Source: Bittarella massiliensis (ex Durand et al. 2017) (lineage in GTDB: Bacteria; Bacillota; Clostridia; Oscillospirales; Ruminococcaceae). Taken from it: a DNA stretch of 64,000 nucleotides. Below, piece by piece: positions 33,921 to 41,456 of this stretch (its first letter is position 1; every line of letters begins with the position of its first letter). The notes below the pieces were generated by a model. The model saw only the letters and a program-made list of their open reading frames with translations. It did no database searches and was not told the DNA's origin. Both the position numbers and the translations under genes were made by a program. The stretch spans positions 62,001 through 126,000 of the forward strand of contig NZ_JABFCL010000003.1 of assembly GCF_017566145.1 (NCBI RefSeq), written 5' to 3'.

Positions 33921-33928
33921 TTTTTCAT

Positions 33929-35590
33929 TTGTCTGAACGAAAAACGCTGGTCTCGATTGGCGGGCTGGTCTATTTTATTGGGGAGCGGCAGCTCCTGGAC
34001 ATCCCCGAACTGGCAATTTTGGAGGGGGACCACATCGGGGTCGTGGGGGAAAATGGGTGTGGGAAAACCACCCTTCTCGACCTGATCGCCGGTGTTCGCC
34101 AGCCGGAGTCCGGCTGGGTGGAGCGGCGCTGCCCCCTGGCTTACTGCCGGCAGCTGGAGGCAGCTGACCCAGTGCAGATGACCGGTCCGCTGACCGCCCT
34201 GGGGGCAGGCCCCCTGGCTCGCCAGGCGGGCCGCAGTGGCGGCGAGGAGACCCGCGTCAAGCTGGCTGCCGCCCTGGAGGAGGGCGCGCCCCTCCTTCTC
34301 TGCGACGAGCCCACCGCCAACCTGGATGAACGGGGACAGGCGGAAATCCGCCGCCGGTTGGCAGAGGTGAGAACACTGCTGCTGGTCAGCCATGACAGGG
34401 CCTTGCTGGACGCCCTCTGCGACACCATTTGGGAGGTGCGGGACGGCCGGGTGAGGGTCTACCCCGGCAACTATGCCGCCTACCGCCGCCAGCGGGCCCA
34501 GGAAGAGGAGCGGGCCCAGCAGCAGTGGGAGGCCTACACCGGCGAGCGGGCCCGGCTGCTGGCCGCTGCCCGCCAGGTCTCCCGCCGGGCCGACGGCGTA
34601 AAGAAGGCCCCCAGCCGGATGGGCAATTCCGAGGCCCGCCTCCACAAGCGGGAGGCCACCCAGAAATCGGCCAAGATCGCCCGCCGCAAAAAGGTGCTGG
34701 AGGGGCGCGTCGAGCGGATGGAGCGGGTGGAGAAACCCTTTGAGGCCGACGGCATCGCCCTGCGCATCGACCCCGCCCCGCTGCGGGCCCGCACCGCCCT
34801 TGCCGCCGAGAATTTGGCGGTGGGCTACGCCGGCGTCCCCCTTTTTGAGGGGGCGAGTTTTACCCTCCCAACCGGCAGCAAAACCGCCCTCATCGGCCCC
34901 AATGGGGCGGGCAAGACCACCCTGCTGCGCACCCTGGCGGGGGAGATGGCTCCCTTGGCCGGCGGGTGCCGTCTCTCCCCCCAGGCCAAGCTGGGGTTTT
35001 TGCGCCAGGGGTTTGAACAGCTGGACGAGGGGCGCACCGTCCTCGAAAACGCCCTTGAGGGGGCCCGCCAGTCCCCTGCCCTGGTGCGCACGGTGCTGGG
35101 GCGGCTCCTCTTTCGGGGGAAGGCGGTCAACAAACCCCTGGCGGTGCTCAGCGGTGGGGAGCGGATGAAGGTCGCCCTCTGCAAGCTGTTGGTGGGCGGT
35201 TGCAACCTCCTCTTTCTGGACGAGCCCACCAATTACTTGGACCTGCCCGCGGTGGAGGCCCTGCAATCCCTCCTTCGGGGGTACACCGGCACCCTGTTGC
35301 TGGTCAGCCACGACGAGGTATTTGTGGAGGGGGTGGCCGACCAGCTGCTCTGGGTCGGTGAGGACGGCCTCACCGCCTTTGCAGGCGGGCTGGCCGATTG
35401 GCGCTGCCGGCGGGAGGAAGCCGCCCGCAGAGGTGGGCAGAGCGCCGCCCTGCGCAAAACGGTGCTGGAGATGCGGTTGAGCCAGCTGGCAGTGGAGATT
35501 TCCGCCGCGCCGCTGGAAAAAAAGGCCGCCCTAGAGGAGGCCTACCGAGAGGCGGCGGAGGAGCTGCGCGCCCTCAAGGAGGAGGAGTGA
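33929..35590 (+). CDS. ABC-F family ATP-binding protein (ribosome protection type)
   Basis: A 553-residue protein with two ABC ATPase domains and no membrane segment, the ABC-F layout. Domain 1: VVGENGCGKTTLLDL near residue 40, signature SGGEETRVKLA near 105, LLLCDEPTANLD near 127. Domain 2: LIGPNGAGKTTLLRT near 323, LSGGERMKVALCK near 405, LFLDEPTNYLD near 427. Between them lies a charged helical linker (about residues 180-265; EEERAQQQWEAY ... KKAPSRMGNSEARLHKR), the part that contacts the ribosomal P/E site. A C-terminal coiled extension follows. TTG 33929 is eight bases after AAGGGAGG. The leader suggests antibiotic-inducible expression of an Lsa/Vga-like protein. Confidence 0.88.
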   Translation: MSERKTLVSIGGLVYFIGERQLLDIPELAILEGDHIGVVGENGCGKTTLLDLIAGVRQPESGWVERRCPLAYCRQLEAADPVQMTGPLTALGAGPLARQAGRSGGEETRVKLAAALEEGAPLLLCDEPTANLDERGQAEIRRRLAEVRTLLLVSHDRALLDALCDTIWEVRDGRVRVYPGNYAAYRRQRAQEEERAQQQWEAYTGERARLLAAARQVSRRADGVKKAPSRMGNSEARLHKREATQKSAKIARRKKVLEGRVERMERVEKPFEADGIALRIDPAPLRARTALAAENLAVGYAGVPLFEGASFTLPTGSKTALIGPNGAGKTTLLRTLAGEMAPLAGGCRLSPQAKLGFLRQGFEQLDEGRTVLENALEGARQSPALVRTVLGRLLFRGKAVNKPLAVLSGGERMKVALCKLLVGGCNLLFLDEPTNYLDLPAVEALQSLLRGYTGTLLLVSHDEVFVEGVADQLLWVGEDGLTAFAGGLADWRCRREEAARRGGQSAALRKTVLEMRLSQLAVEISAAPLEKKAALEEAYREAAEELRALKEEE

Positions 35591-35604
35591 TCCCCCTTTT
35601 GCAG

Positions 35605-35645
35605 AAAAAACCACCCCCGGCAGAATGCTCTGCCGGGGGTGGTTT
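35605..35645 (-). terminator. Terminator of the lipoprotein gene, between converging genes
   Basis: AAACCACCCCCGGCAGA / TCTGCCGGGGGTGGTTT, perfect 17-bp stem, loop ATGC. On the minus strand it is followed by T6; on the plus strand by T3 only, so it mainly serves the minus gene but may also stop ABC-F transcripts. Confidence 0.88.
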
Positions 35646-35653
35646 GCAGTTTG

Positions 35654-36457
35654 TCAGAAAAGGGAAAGGGAGAAGGCAAAGGGCGCGAAGTCCGCGGTGT
35701 AATCCTCAGACAGAATCTGCAAATTGATTTGCAGTGCTCCGGAATCCTTTAGGGCGGGAAAGGCCACCACTCCGGCGGCGGTGACGCCGGGTAAAATGTC
35801 GCCTGGAAGGGACTCGTAGCGGGCCTCGACGTTAAATGTCTCGGCGTACTGGACTCCGTCTTGCACCGGGTAACCGGCCTGGTAGGAGACGCTGGCCCCG
35901 CCCGTGTTTTGAACGCGCAGGTAGAGCCGCGTCTCCTCTTTTGCAAGTTCGACCTTCTCGACGGTGACCGAACAGCCCTCCTGTACCCGGGTGAGGGCGG
36001 GGCTGACCTCTTTGAGGGTGGGGCGGATGGCGTCTTTGTAGGTGGAGTGGACCAGATCGGCCGCCGCGAGGTGGGGCAGGTCGGCGCTCGCGTTTTTGGT
36101 GGACCAGAACTTCCCGTCGACCAAGAGGATCTCCCCCTCCTCTATCTGAAGGGAGGGATCGGCGGAGTGAACGGCAATGGGGGAACTGTACCCTTCGGGA
36201 ATGAAGAGAAAGGACGATTCGCCGGTATGGCGATCCAGGGTGCTGATGGCGCGGCCGGCCAACTTGATGTATTTCCCCCGGTAGCCGGCCGGGTCGGCAT
36301 AGACGCGGGAGAACTCTGCCGGGTCGATATACCCTCTTCCCTCCTGGGGAAAAGAAAAGGCCTCGCTCTTTTCCCCGCAGCCGGTCATCAAAAGAACCAG
36401 GACGAGACCCAACAGGGCGGTCAGGTGCTTTTCACAGGGGTTTCTCCTCTCTGACAA
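35654..36457 (-). CDS. Secreted lipoprotein, start probably broken by a one-base contraction
   Basis: The frame is open to a TTG at 36457, giving 267 residues, but that TTG has no SD. The good SD (AGAGAGGAG) lies inside and is followed eight bases on by GTG 36435, which in its frame reads only V-K-S-T-stop. Adding one A to the following A4 run would give VKKHLTALLGLVLVLLMTGC, a textbook lipoprotein signal. The lipobox LMTGC and the mature protein (residues to the end: YIDPAEFSRVYADPAGYRGKY ..., an OB-like/TPA-type fold with a C-terminal FxIG-like region) are intact. Either a frameshift, a phase-variable tract or a sequencing error. Function unknown. Confidence 0.65.
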   Translation of the reverse strand: MSERRNPCEKHLTALLGLVLVLLMTGCGEKSEAFSFPQEGRGYIDPAEFSRVYADPAGYRGKYIKLAGRAISTLDRHTGESSFLFIPEGYSSPIAVHSADPSLQIEEGEILLVDGKFWSTKNASADLPHLAAADLVHSTYKDAIRPTLKEVSPALTRVQEGCSVTVEKVELAKEETRLYLRVQNTGGASVSYQAGYPVQDGVQYAETFNVEARYESLPGDILPGVTAAGVVAFPALKDSGALQINLQILSEDYTADFAPFAFSLSLF

Positions 36458-36495
36458 AGGCGCTGTCTTGCCGCATACAGCGGCAGTGCGGCGCG

Positions 36496-36840
36496 CTATT
36501 TCTGCAAGTTCAGTTCAAAGCGCTCGAAGTACCCCAGAAGCTCTCCCTCCTCGTTTCGCACCGGGTTGATGTAGTAGCGCTGGTTGTCTGGGGTCACCCC
36601 CAGGTAGATCTCATTGCCGTGGCGGCGCAGTTTTTCCACCGCCGCTTCGATGCGCTCCCGCGAGAGCTCCTGGTGGCAGTCAAACAGGGATCGGCCAACC
36701 AGGTCCCGGTATCCCCGCACTTGATAATAGTGGTATTTGGCGGCCCGGTTCAGGTAGCGAATAACATGATTGCAGTCCACAAATACCACACGGTAGGGGT
36801 AGCTGTCGAGGATGGCCTCCAGCATTTCCAATTTTTCCAC
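36496..36840 (-). CDS. Stand-alone PAS domain protein
   Basis: A 114-residue protein that is little more than one PAS domain: ILDSYPYRVVFVDCNHVIRYLNRAA at the N-terminus (the PAS core strand and helix; key residues near 10-35), then GRSLFDCHQELSRERIEAAV near 50 and the C-terminal strands YYINPVRNEEGELLGYFERF. It probably senses a small ligand or redox state and interacts with a partner not encoded here. GTG 36840 has AAGGAGG eight bases upstream. It lies downstream of the AAA ATPase gene by 29 bases, on the same strand. Confidence 0.75.
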   Translation of the reverse strand: MEKLEMLEAILDSYPYRVVFVDCNHVIRYLNRAAKYHYYQVRGYRDLVGRSLFDCHQELSRERIEAAVEKLRRHGNEIYLGVTPDNQRYYINPVRNEEGELLGYFERFELNLQK

Positions 36841-36869
36841 TGTGCATTCCTCCTTGTGTTTTGGTGGGA

Positions 36870-37613
36870 TTATTCATCCAGAAGTTCTCGCAGCACCCGT
36901 TCCGGCGCCTCTAAAAAGGCGCGGGTGATCCGGTAGTGGCTGGTCTCCTGGTAGGCTGTGGGGCGGATGGCGCCCCCCTCCTCAAAGGAGAGGATGGCGG
37001 CGCCGGGCAGGGCCATCAGGAGGGGGGAGTGGGTAGCGATGATGAATTGGCTGCCTTCCCCGGCCAGCAGGTGAAGCTGTCGCAGAAGGGCCAGCTGCCG
37101 GGAGGGGGAGAGGGCTGCCTCCGGCTCGTCGAGGAGGTAGAGCCCGCGCGGCGTAAAGCGGTTTAGCACCAGGGAGAGAAAGGCCTCGCCGTGGGACTGG
37201 TCGTGCAGGGAGCGGCCCCCGTAGCTGTCAAAGAGGCCCGGGTCGCCGATCTCTTCCAGCCGGTCCACCTCGGAGGCCAGGTTGTAAAAACTCTCCGCCC
37301 GCAGAAAGTAGCTGGTCTGGGGGCGGTAGGGGCCTTTGGTCACCGTTAGGCAGCGGTGCAGTGGGGAGTGGGTCTCCTTAGAGGCAAAGTGAAAGTTGCG
37401 CCCGCCCCCTTCCGGGTTGAGGCCCAGGGCTGCAGCCAGCCCTTCCAGCAGGGTGGACTTTCCGGTTCCATTCTCCCCCACAAAATAGGTGACCGGGCGG
37501 TAAAAAGCGAGTGCCTCCAGTTCCCGCAGGCAGGGCAGGCGGTTTAGGTAGCCCCCTGCCCGCCGCAGGGCTGCCCGGTCCAGCGCCACTTCGGTGACAA
37601 ACAGTTCGTTCAC
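36870..37613 (-). CDS. AAA/ABC-type ATPase, RecF/SMC-like small protein
   Basis: A 247-residue P-loop ATPase. Walker A is YFVGENGTGKSTLLEGLA near residue 45, an ABC-like signature appears as DQSHGEAFLSLV near 145, Walker B as LYLLDEPEAALSPSRQ near 162, and the switch His in IIATHSPLLMALP near 195. This is the AAA_15/AAA_21-type predicted ATPase family (YhaN/OLD-like heads without a coiled coil). The role is not known; homologs occur as singletons or beside nucleases, but no nuclease partner is adjacent. GTG 37613 follows AAAGGAGG. Confidence 0.8.
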   Translation of the reverse strand: MNELFVTEVALDRAALRRAGGYLNRLPCLRELEALAFYRPVTYFVGENGTGKSTLLEGLAAALGLNPEGGGRNFHFASKETHSPLHRCLTVTKGPYRPQTSYFLRAESFYNLASEVDRLEEIGDPGLFDSYGGRSLHDQSHGEAFLSLVLNRFTPRGLYLLDEPEAALSPSRQLALLRQLHLLAGEGSQFIIATHSPLLMALPGAAILSFEEGGAIRPTAYQETSHYRITRAFLEAPERVLRELLDE

Positions 37614-37701
37614 AGGCCTTCCTCCTTTTGCCCATTATACCTCCCGCCCGCCCTGCTGTGCAATCGCGGCGGACTGGGTGAGGGGAGGGAGAAGGGCAGA
37701 C

Positions 37702-37733
37702 AAAAAAGAGGGCCCCACACGGGACCCTCTTTT
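37702..37733 (-). terminator. Terminator of the candidate RNA gene
   Basis: AAAAGAGGG-C-CCC / GGG-A-CCCTCTTTT stem with one mismatch, loop ACAC, followed on the minus strand by T6. Confidence 0.85.
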
Positions 37734-38080
37734 CCAATTCATCCGATTTCAGAAACCAGGCTGCCAAACTTGACCAGCCCTTGGAAGGAATGGCCCTGAG
37801 CAGTTCCAAACGGCGGTTCCGCTCTTTCTTACGCACACCTGTAAACTCCTTTTTGCATCTGTTTGCAAAGACAAGCTATGGTCGGAGTTTGAAATCAACT
37901 GGGGTTGCCTGTCTTTCAGATTTGAAACCTACCCATTGGACAATACCTCCTGTGCGCACTGCACATTTGCCTTGAACGGTGGATAAGGCTCCGTCTTGAA
38001 GGGCCTTGGTACACGAGTTTCCTCATCTATTTTCTGTTTTGGTATACAACCAAAGGAGGTCTGGTACAAACCCTTTTCTT
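37702..38080 (-). ncRNA. Candidate structured RNA gene, about 380 nt
   Basis: A gene-free, AT-richer stretch with its own minus-strand promoter (38087-38115) and a strong minus-strand terminator (37702-37733). The intervening transcript has several local helices: GAG-GAAA-CUC tetraloop, AAGGC/GCCUU, UUUGC/GCAAA and GGCUG/CAGCC. It contains only short ORFs: a 29-codon one with good SD (AAGGAG, GTG at 37838) ending near the terminator, and a 37-codon one without SD. I compared it from memory with tmRNA, RNase P, 6S and SRP RNA signatures and none fits. Could also be an mRNA for the small ORF. Confidence 0.35.
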
Positions 38081-38086
38081 ACCTAT

Positions 38087-38115
38087 AATATATAGTTTAA
38101 CCGAACGAAAATCAA
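38087..38115 (-). promoter_or_regulatory. Promoter of the candidate RNA gene
   Basis: Minus strand TTGATT (38110-38115), 17-base spacer, TATATT (38087-38092). Confidence 0.55.
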
Positions 38116-38153
38116 TATTTTTATTGAACAATACTTTTGTCTGTTTTTTGTGC

Positions 38154-38186
38154 AAAAAGCAAAAGGGCCCCCAAAGGCCCTTTTGC
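38154..38186 (-). terminator. Terminator of galE
   Basis: GCAAAAGGGCC / GGCCCTTTTGC, 11-bp stem with 6-base loop, followed on the minus strand by T5. Confidence 0.88.
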
Positions 38187-38200
38187 AGCTGCTTTTTCAT

Positions 38201-39214
38201 CTAGTCGTCGTAGCCGTTGGGATTTTGGCTCTGCCACCGCCAGGAGTCGGCGCACATCCGCTGGATGTCGTACTCCGCCTCCCACCCCAGCTCGGCCTTG
38301 GCCTTGGAGGCGTCGGCCCAGCACTCGGCAATGTCGCCTGCCCGGGGCGGGGCGATTTTGTAGGGCACCTTCTGGCCGCTGGCTTTTTCAAAGGCGTCCA
38401 CCACCTGCAGCACCGAATAGCCGTTGCCGGTGCCCAGGTTGTAGACGTGCACCCCAGCCTTGCCCACCAGCTTCTCCACCGCCTTGATGTGGCCCTTGGC
38501 CAGGTCCACCACGTGGATGTAGTCGCGCACCCCGGTGCCGTCCACCGTGGGGTAGGTTTCCCCGTACACGTTCAGGTACTGCAGTTTGCCCACCGCCACC
38601 TGGGTGATGTAGGGGATCAAGTTGTTGGGAATGCCCTTGGGGTTTTCCCCGATGCGGCCGCTCTCGTGGGCGCCGATGGGGTTGAAGTAGCGAAGAATCA
38701 CCAGGGAGAAGCGAGGGTCGGCCCGATAGAGGTCCCGCAGGATCTCCTCGGTCATCAGCTTGGTGGCGCCGTAAGGGTTGGTCACCGAGAGGGGAAAGTC
38801 CTCGGTGATGGGGACGGTGGCCGGCGAGCCGTACACCGTGGCGGAGGAGGAGAACACCAGGGTGTAAACCTGGTACTGGCGCATCAACTTGAGCAGATGC
38901 AGGGTGCCGGTCAGGTTGTTGTGGTAGTACTCCAGCGGTTTTTCCACCGATTCCCCCACCGCCTTGAGCCCGGCGAAATGAATGACCCCGTCAAAGTGGT
39001 GGGCGCGAAAAACCTCCTCGGTGGCGGCATAGTCCAGCAAGTCGACCGGACAGAACGTCACCGGTTTGCCGGTGATCTCCTGAATGCGGTCCACCACCTT
39101 GGGGCTGGAGTTGCAGAGGTTGTCCAGAATCACCACCTCGTGCCCCGCGTTCAGCAGTTCCACACAGGTGTGGCTTCCGATGTAACCGGCGCCGCCAGTA
39201 ATCAGCAGTTTCAT
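38201..39214 (-). CDS. galE: UDP-glucose 4-epimerase
   Basis: A 337-residue epimerase, almost exactly the E. coli length. It interconverts UDP-glucose and UDP-galactose (or the N-acetyl forms). [19 protein letters not shown] is the NAD-binding start, [16 protein letters not shown] near residue 78 and [12 protein letters not shown] near 118 follow, with the catalytic Tyr-Lys in [12 protein letters not shown] near 145. [14 protein letters not shown] and [17 protein letters not shown] are family hallmarks. ATG 39214 follows GAAGGA. It is divergent from the polysaccharide cluster it probably supplies with UDP-galactose. Confidence 0.96.
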   Translation of the reverse strand: MKLLITGGAGYIGSHTCVELLNAGHEVVILDNLCNSSPKVVDRIQEITGKPVTFCPVDLLDYAATEEVFRAHHFDGVIHFAGLKAVGESVEKPLEYYHNNLTGTLHLLKLMRQYQVYTLVFSSSATVYGSPATVPITEDFPLSVTNPYGATKLMTEEILRDLYRADPRFSLVILRYFNPIGAHESGRIGENPKGIPNNLIPYITQVAVGKLQYLNVYGETYPTVDGTGVRDYIHVVDLAKGHIKAVEKLVGKAGVHVYNLGTGNGYSVLQVVDAFEKASGQKVPYKIAPPRAGDIAECWADASKAKAELGWEAEYDIQRMCADSWRWQSQNPNGYDD

Positions 39215-39267
39215 ATGATGTCCTTCTTTCCCTTTCATCTGGTTTTGGCAGATTGAAAACTGCCTAT

Positions 39268-39296
39268 ATTATAGTGGTCAGGAGGCAGTTTGTCCA
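39268..39296 (-). promoter_or_regulatory. Promoter of galE
   Basis: Minus strand TGGACA (39291-39296), 17-base spacer, TATAAT (39268-39273). Confidence 0.7.
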
Positions 39297-39363
39297 GCCG
39301 CTGCCTGTAGAGGAGAGACGAACAGATCAATTGGTTACAAATTGTAACTTTTTTTCGAAGAAG

Positions 39364-39392
39364 TTGAAAAGGCCGTACAAAGGCGGTATAAT
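39364..39392 (+). promoter_or_regulatory. Promoter of the polysaccharide cluster
   Basis: TTGAAA (39364-39369), 17-base spacer, TATAAT (39387-39392); the only strong promoter seen before the long gene run to 49694. Confidence 0.75.
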
Positions 39393-39429
39393 GAATAAAC
39401 TGATTTTTAATGTATGACGTGAGGTGCCT

Positions 39430-40488
39430 ATGCTCGTCTCCTTTTTTATCATCGCTTACAATGCTGAAGAAAAAATCAAGACGGTTTTACAGGACTTAAC
39501 TGAACAGGACTACCCCCATGAAGAGATCGAGATTATTTTAGTGGACAGTCAGTCCACCGATCAAACCAAACAGGTGATGCAGGCGTTCCAGCAGGAGCAG
39601 ACGAGTTTTTACCGGGTTCTGGTGCTTGACAACCCCAAAAAGATTCTCCCCGCCGGATGGAATGTCGCACTGCGGGAATGCAGGGGCGATGTGATCGTCC
39701 GGGTGGATGCCCACTGCACCATTCCCAGTGACTTCATCAGCGCCAATGTGAAAAACTTTGAGTCTGGCGAAAAGATTGTCGGCGGCCCCCGCCCCAGCAT
39801 CATCGATGCCAAAAGCGGCTGGCAGCGGGCTCTTTTGTTGGCAGAGACCTCGCTCTTTGGCAGCGGGATCGCCAGTTATCGCCACAGCGAAGAGAAAAAG
39901 TACGTCAGCACCCTCGCCCACGGGGCCTATGCGCGGGAGGTGTTTGAAACGGTGGGGGGATACGACGAGCGGCTGGCCCGCACAGAGGACAACGAGATGC
40001 ACTTTCGCATGAGAGAGGCCGGATACAAGTTGCTTTTTGACCCGGCCGTCCACTCCTCTCACCACGCGCGCAACAGCTTTTCCAGAATGGCAAAACAAAA
40101 ATATGGGAACGGTTACTGGATCGGTATTACCACGGCCGTCTCTCCCCGGTGTTTTTCTCTGTATCACTACGTGCCTGCCGCGTTTGTGCTGTCGCTTATC
40201 ATCTGTGCGGTAGCGGCGTGTCTTGGCTTCCCCTGGCTGCTGGTCGCCCTGTTGGGACTCTACTTTGCGGGCGCCGTCGGCATGACGGTGCTGTCTGCCA
40301 GAGGGAAGGTGTTCACCCCCTTTTTCTTGCTTCTGCCGGCGCTGTTTTTTGCTCTCCACACCTGCTATGGCTGGGGAACTCTGGTGGGCTTTGCAAGGCT
40401 GCCGTTCTGGAAGGCCAAAGCAGAGAATCGGGGCTGCCCGGCGAAGGAAGAGGTGCGGCAGGCCCTCATACGAAATCACAGAAAATAG
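39430..40488 (+). CDS. Glycosyltransferase family 2, ExoA-like, membrane-bound
   Basis: A 352-residue GT-A glycosyltransferase. SFFIIAYNAEEKIKTVLQ is the nucleotide-sugar start, EIILVDSQSTDQT near residue 35 carries the first Asp, VIVRVDAHCTIP near 88 is the DxD-like metal site (VDAH), and GGYDERLARTEDNEMHFRMR near 177 has the acceptor ED motif. Two or three membrane helices near 245-320 anchor it to the cytoplasmic face. The layout matches ExoA-type enzymes that extend lipid-linked oligosaccharides. ATG 39430 is preferred over GTG 39424 because TGAGG precedes it. Confidence 0.85.
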   Translation: MLVSFFIIAYNAEEKIKTVLQDLTEQDYPHEEIEIILVDSQSTDQTKQVMQAFQQEQTSFYRVLVLDNPKKILPAGWNVALRECRGDVIVRVDAHCTIPSDFISANVKNFESGEKIVGGPRPSIIDAKSGWQRALLLAETSLFGSGIASYRHSEEKKYVSTLAHGAYAREVFETVGGYDERLARTEDNEMHFRMREAGYKLLFDPAVHSSHHARNSFSRMAKQKYGNGYWIGITTAVSPRCFSLYHYVPAAFVLSLIICAVAACLGFPWLLVALLGLYFAGAVGMTVLSARGKVFTPFFLLLPALFFALHTCYGWGTLVGFARLPFWKAKAENRGCPAKEEVRQALIRNHRK

Positions 40489-40577
40489 AGAATTGGTGGC
40501 AAAGCGGCGCAAGTAGGTGCCGCTGCCTTTGCGAAAGAGGAAAAGAGTGAGACCGAGATGGTCGGGAGGAAGCAAAC

Positions 40578-41456
40578 GTGCCTGACAGAGAGATGACCTT
40601 TTCGCCTGAACTGCTTCGGCAGCTCCAGCTAAAAGGACTGGAGATGACCCTCTATTTTAAAAGGATATGCGATGAAAACGGGCTGCTCTTTTACTTTTGC
40701 GGCGGTTGTTGCATTGGGGCGCTGCGCCACCGGGGGTTCATCCCCTGGGACGACGACGTGGATGTGTTCATGCCCCGCCCCGACTACGAGCGGCTCAAGA
40801 AAATCTGGCCTCAAAAGGCCGACACCAGCCGGTACAGTATTTGCTACGCCAACCGCGAGAGAATCGACGGCAACCTCTTCATCACCATACGGGACAACGA
40901 CACCACTCTGATCAAGCCCTACCAAAAGCAGATGGACATCCCCCACGGGGTGGTGCTGGACATCCTCCCCCTGGATGGCTGTCCCAGCGACCCGGGGAAG
41001 CGCAAGCGGCAGAAGTTTTGGGCCCTGCTCTACTCCCTTTACTGCGCCCAGCAGGTGCCCACCAACCACGGCAAGAAGGTGGCGGCGCTGGCCAGGATCG
41101 CCCTGACCTGCGTCCCCTTTAAAGGGCTTCGCTACAAGCTCTGGAAGCTGGCCGAGCGGAAGATGACCCGGTATCCCATCGCCCAGTGCGAGAAGATCAC
41201 CGAGCTCTGCGCCGGGCCCCACTACATGCAAAATGAGTACCCCCGGGCGGCCTTTGACAGCGCCGTCTACCGGGAGTTTGAGGGGCATTCCATGCCCCTG
41301 CCGGTGGGGTATGATCAGTACCTGACGATCGCCTTTGGCGACTACATGCAGCTGCCCCCCAAAGAGAAACAGGTGGCCCACCACGACTGCCTCTTCTGCG
41401 ACCTGGAACACGGCTACCAGAAGTATCGGGGAATTTACTACTGCACGGAGGATTGA
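40578..41456 (+). CDS. LicD family phosphotransferase
   Basis: A 292-residue LicD-type enzyme. LKRICDENGLLFYFCGGCCIGALRHRGFIPWDDDVDVFMP (key parts: GGCCIGALRHRGFIPWDDD, residues about 41-59) is the nucleotidyltransferase-fold core with its Asp triplet. HGVVLDILPLDGCP near 120 is also family-typical. LicD proteins transfer phosphocholine or other phospho-alditols from a CDP carrier onto glycans or teichoic acids. Since tarI and tarJ follow immediately, CDP-ribitol is the likely donor, giving a ribitol-phosphate substituent (inference). GTG 40578 follows GGGAGGA. The stop abuts tarI (TGAATG). Confidence 0.88.
   Translation: MPDREMTFSPELLRQLQLKGLEMTLYFKRICDENGLLFYFCGGCCIGALRHRGFIPWDDDVDVFMPRPDYERLKKIWPQKADTSRYSICYANRERIDGNLFITIRDNDTTLIKPYQKQMDIPHGVVLDILPLDGCPSDPGKRKRQKFWALLYSLYCAQQVPTNHGKKVAALARIALTCVPFKGLRYKLWKLAERKMTRYPIAQCEKITELCAGPHYMQNEYPRAAFDSAVYREFEGHSMPLPVGYDQYLTIAFGDYMQLPPKEKQVAHHDCLFCDLEHGYQKYRGIYYCTED

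Noticed and set aside
37378..37836. 152-codon minus-strand ORF crossing the 5' end of the AAA ATPase gene
   Set aside because: It reads through an intrinsic terminator and then in the wrong frame of the ATPase; only its first part could be a small ORF of the candidate RNA.
37781..37975. 64-codon plus-strand ORF in the candidate RNA region
   Set aside because: No SD, no recognisable motif, opposite to the promoter and terminator that define the region.
38041..38100. Plus-strand TATAAT with GGAGGT upstream as a promoter/RBS for a small gene
   Set aside because: No -35 at proper distance and no ORF follows before galE's 3' end.
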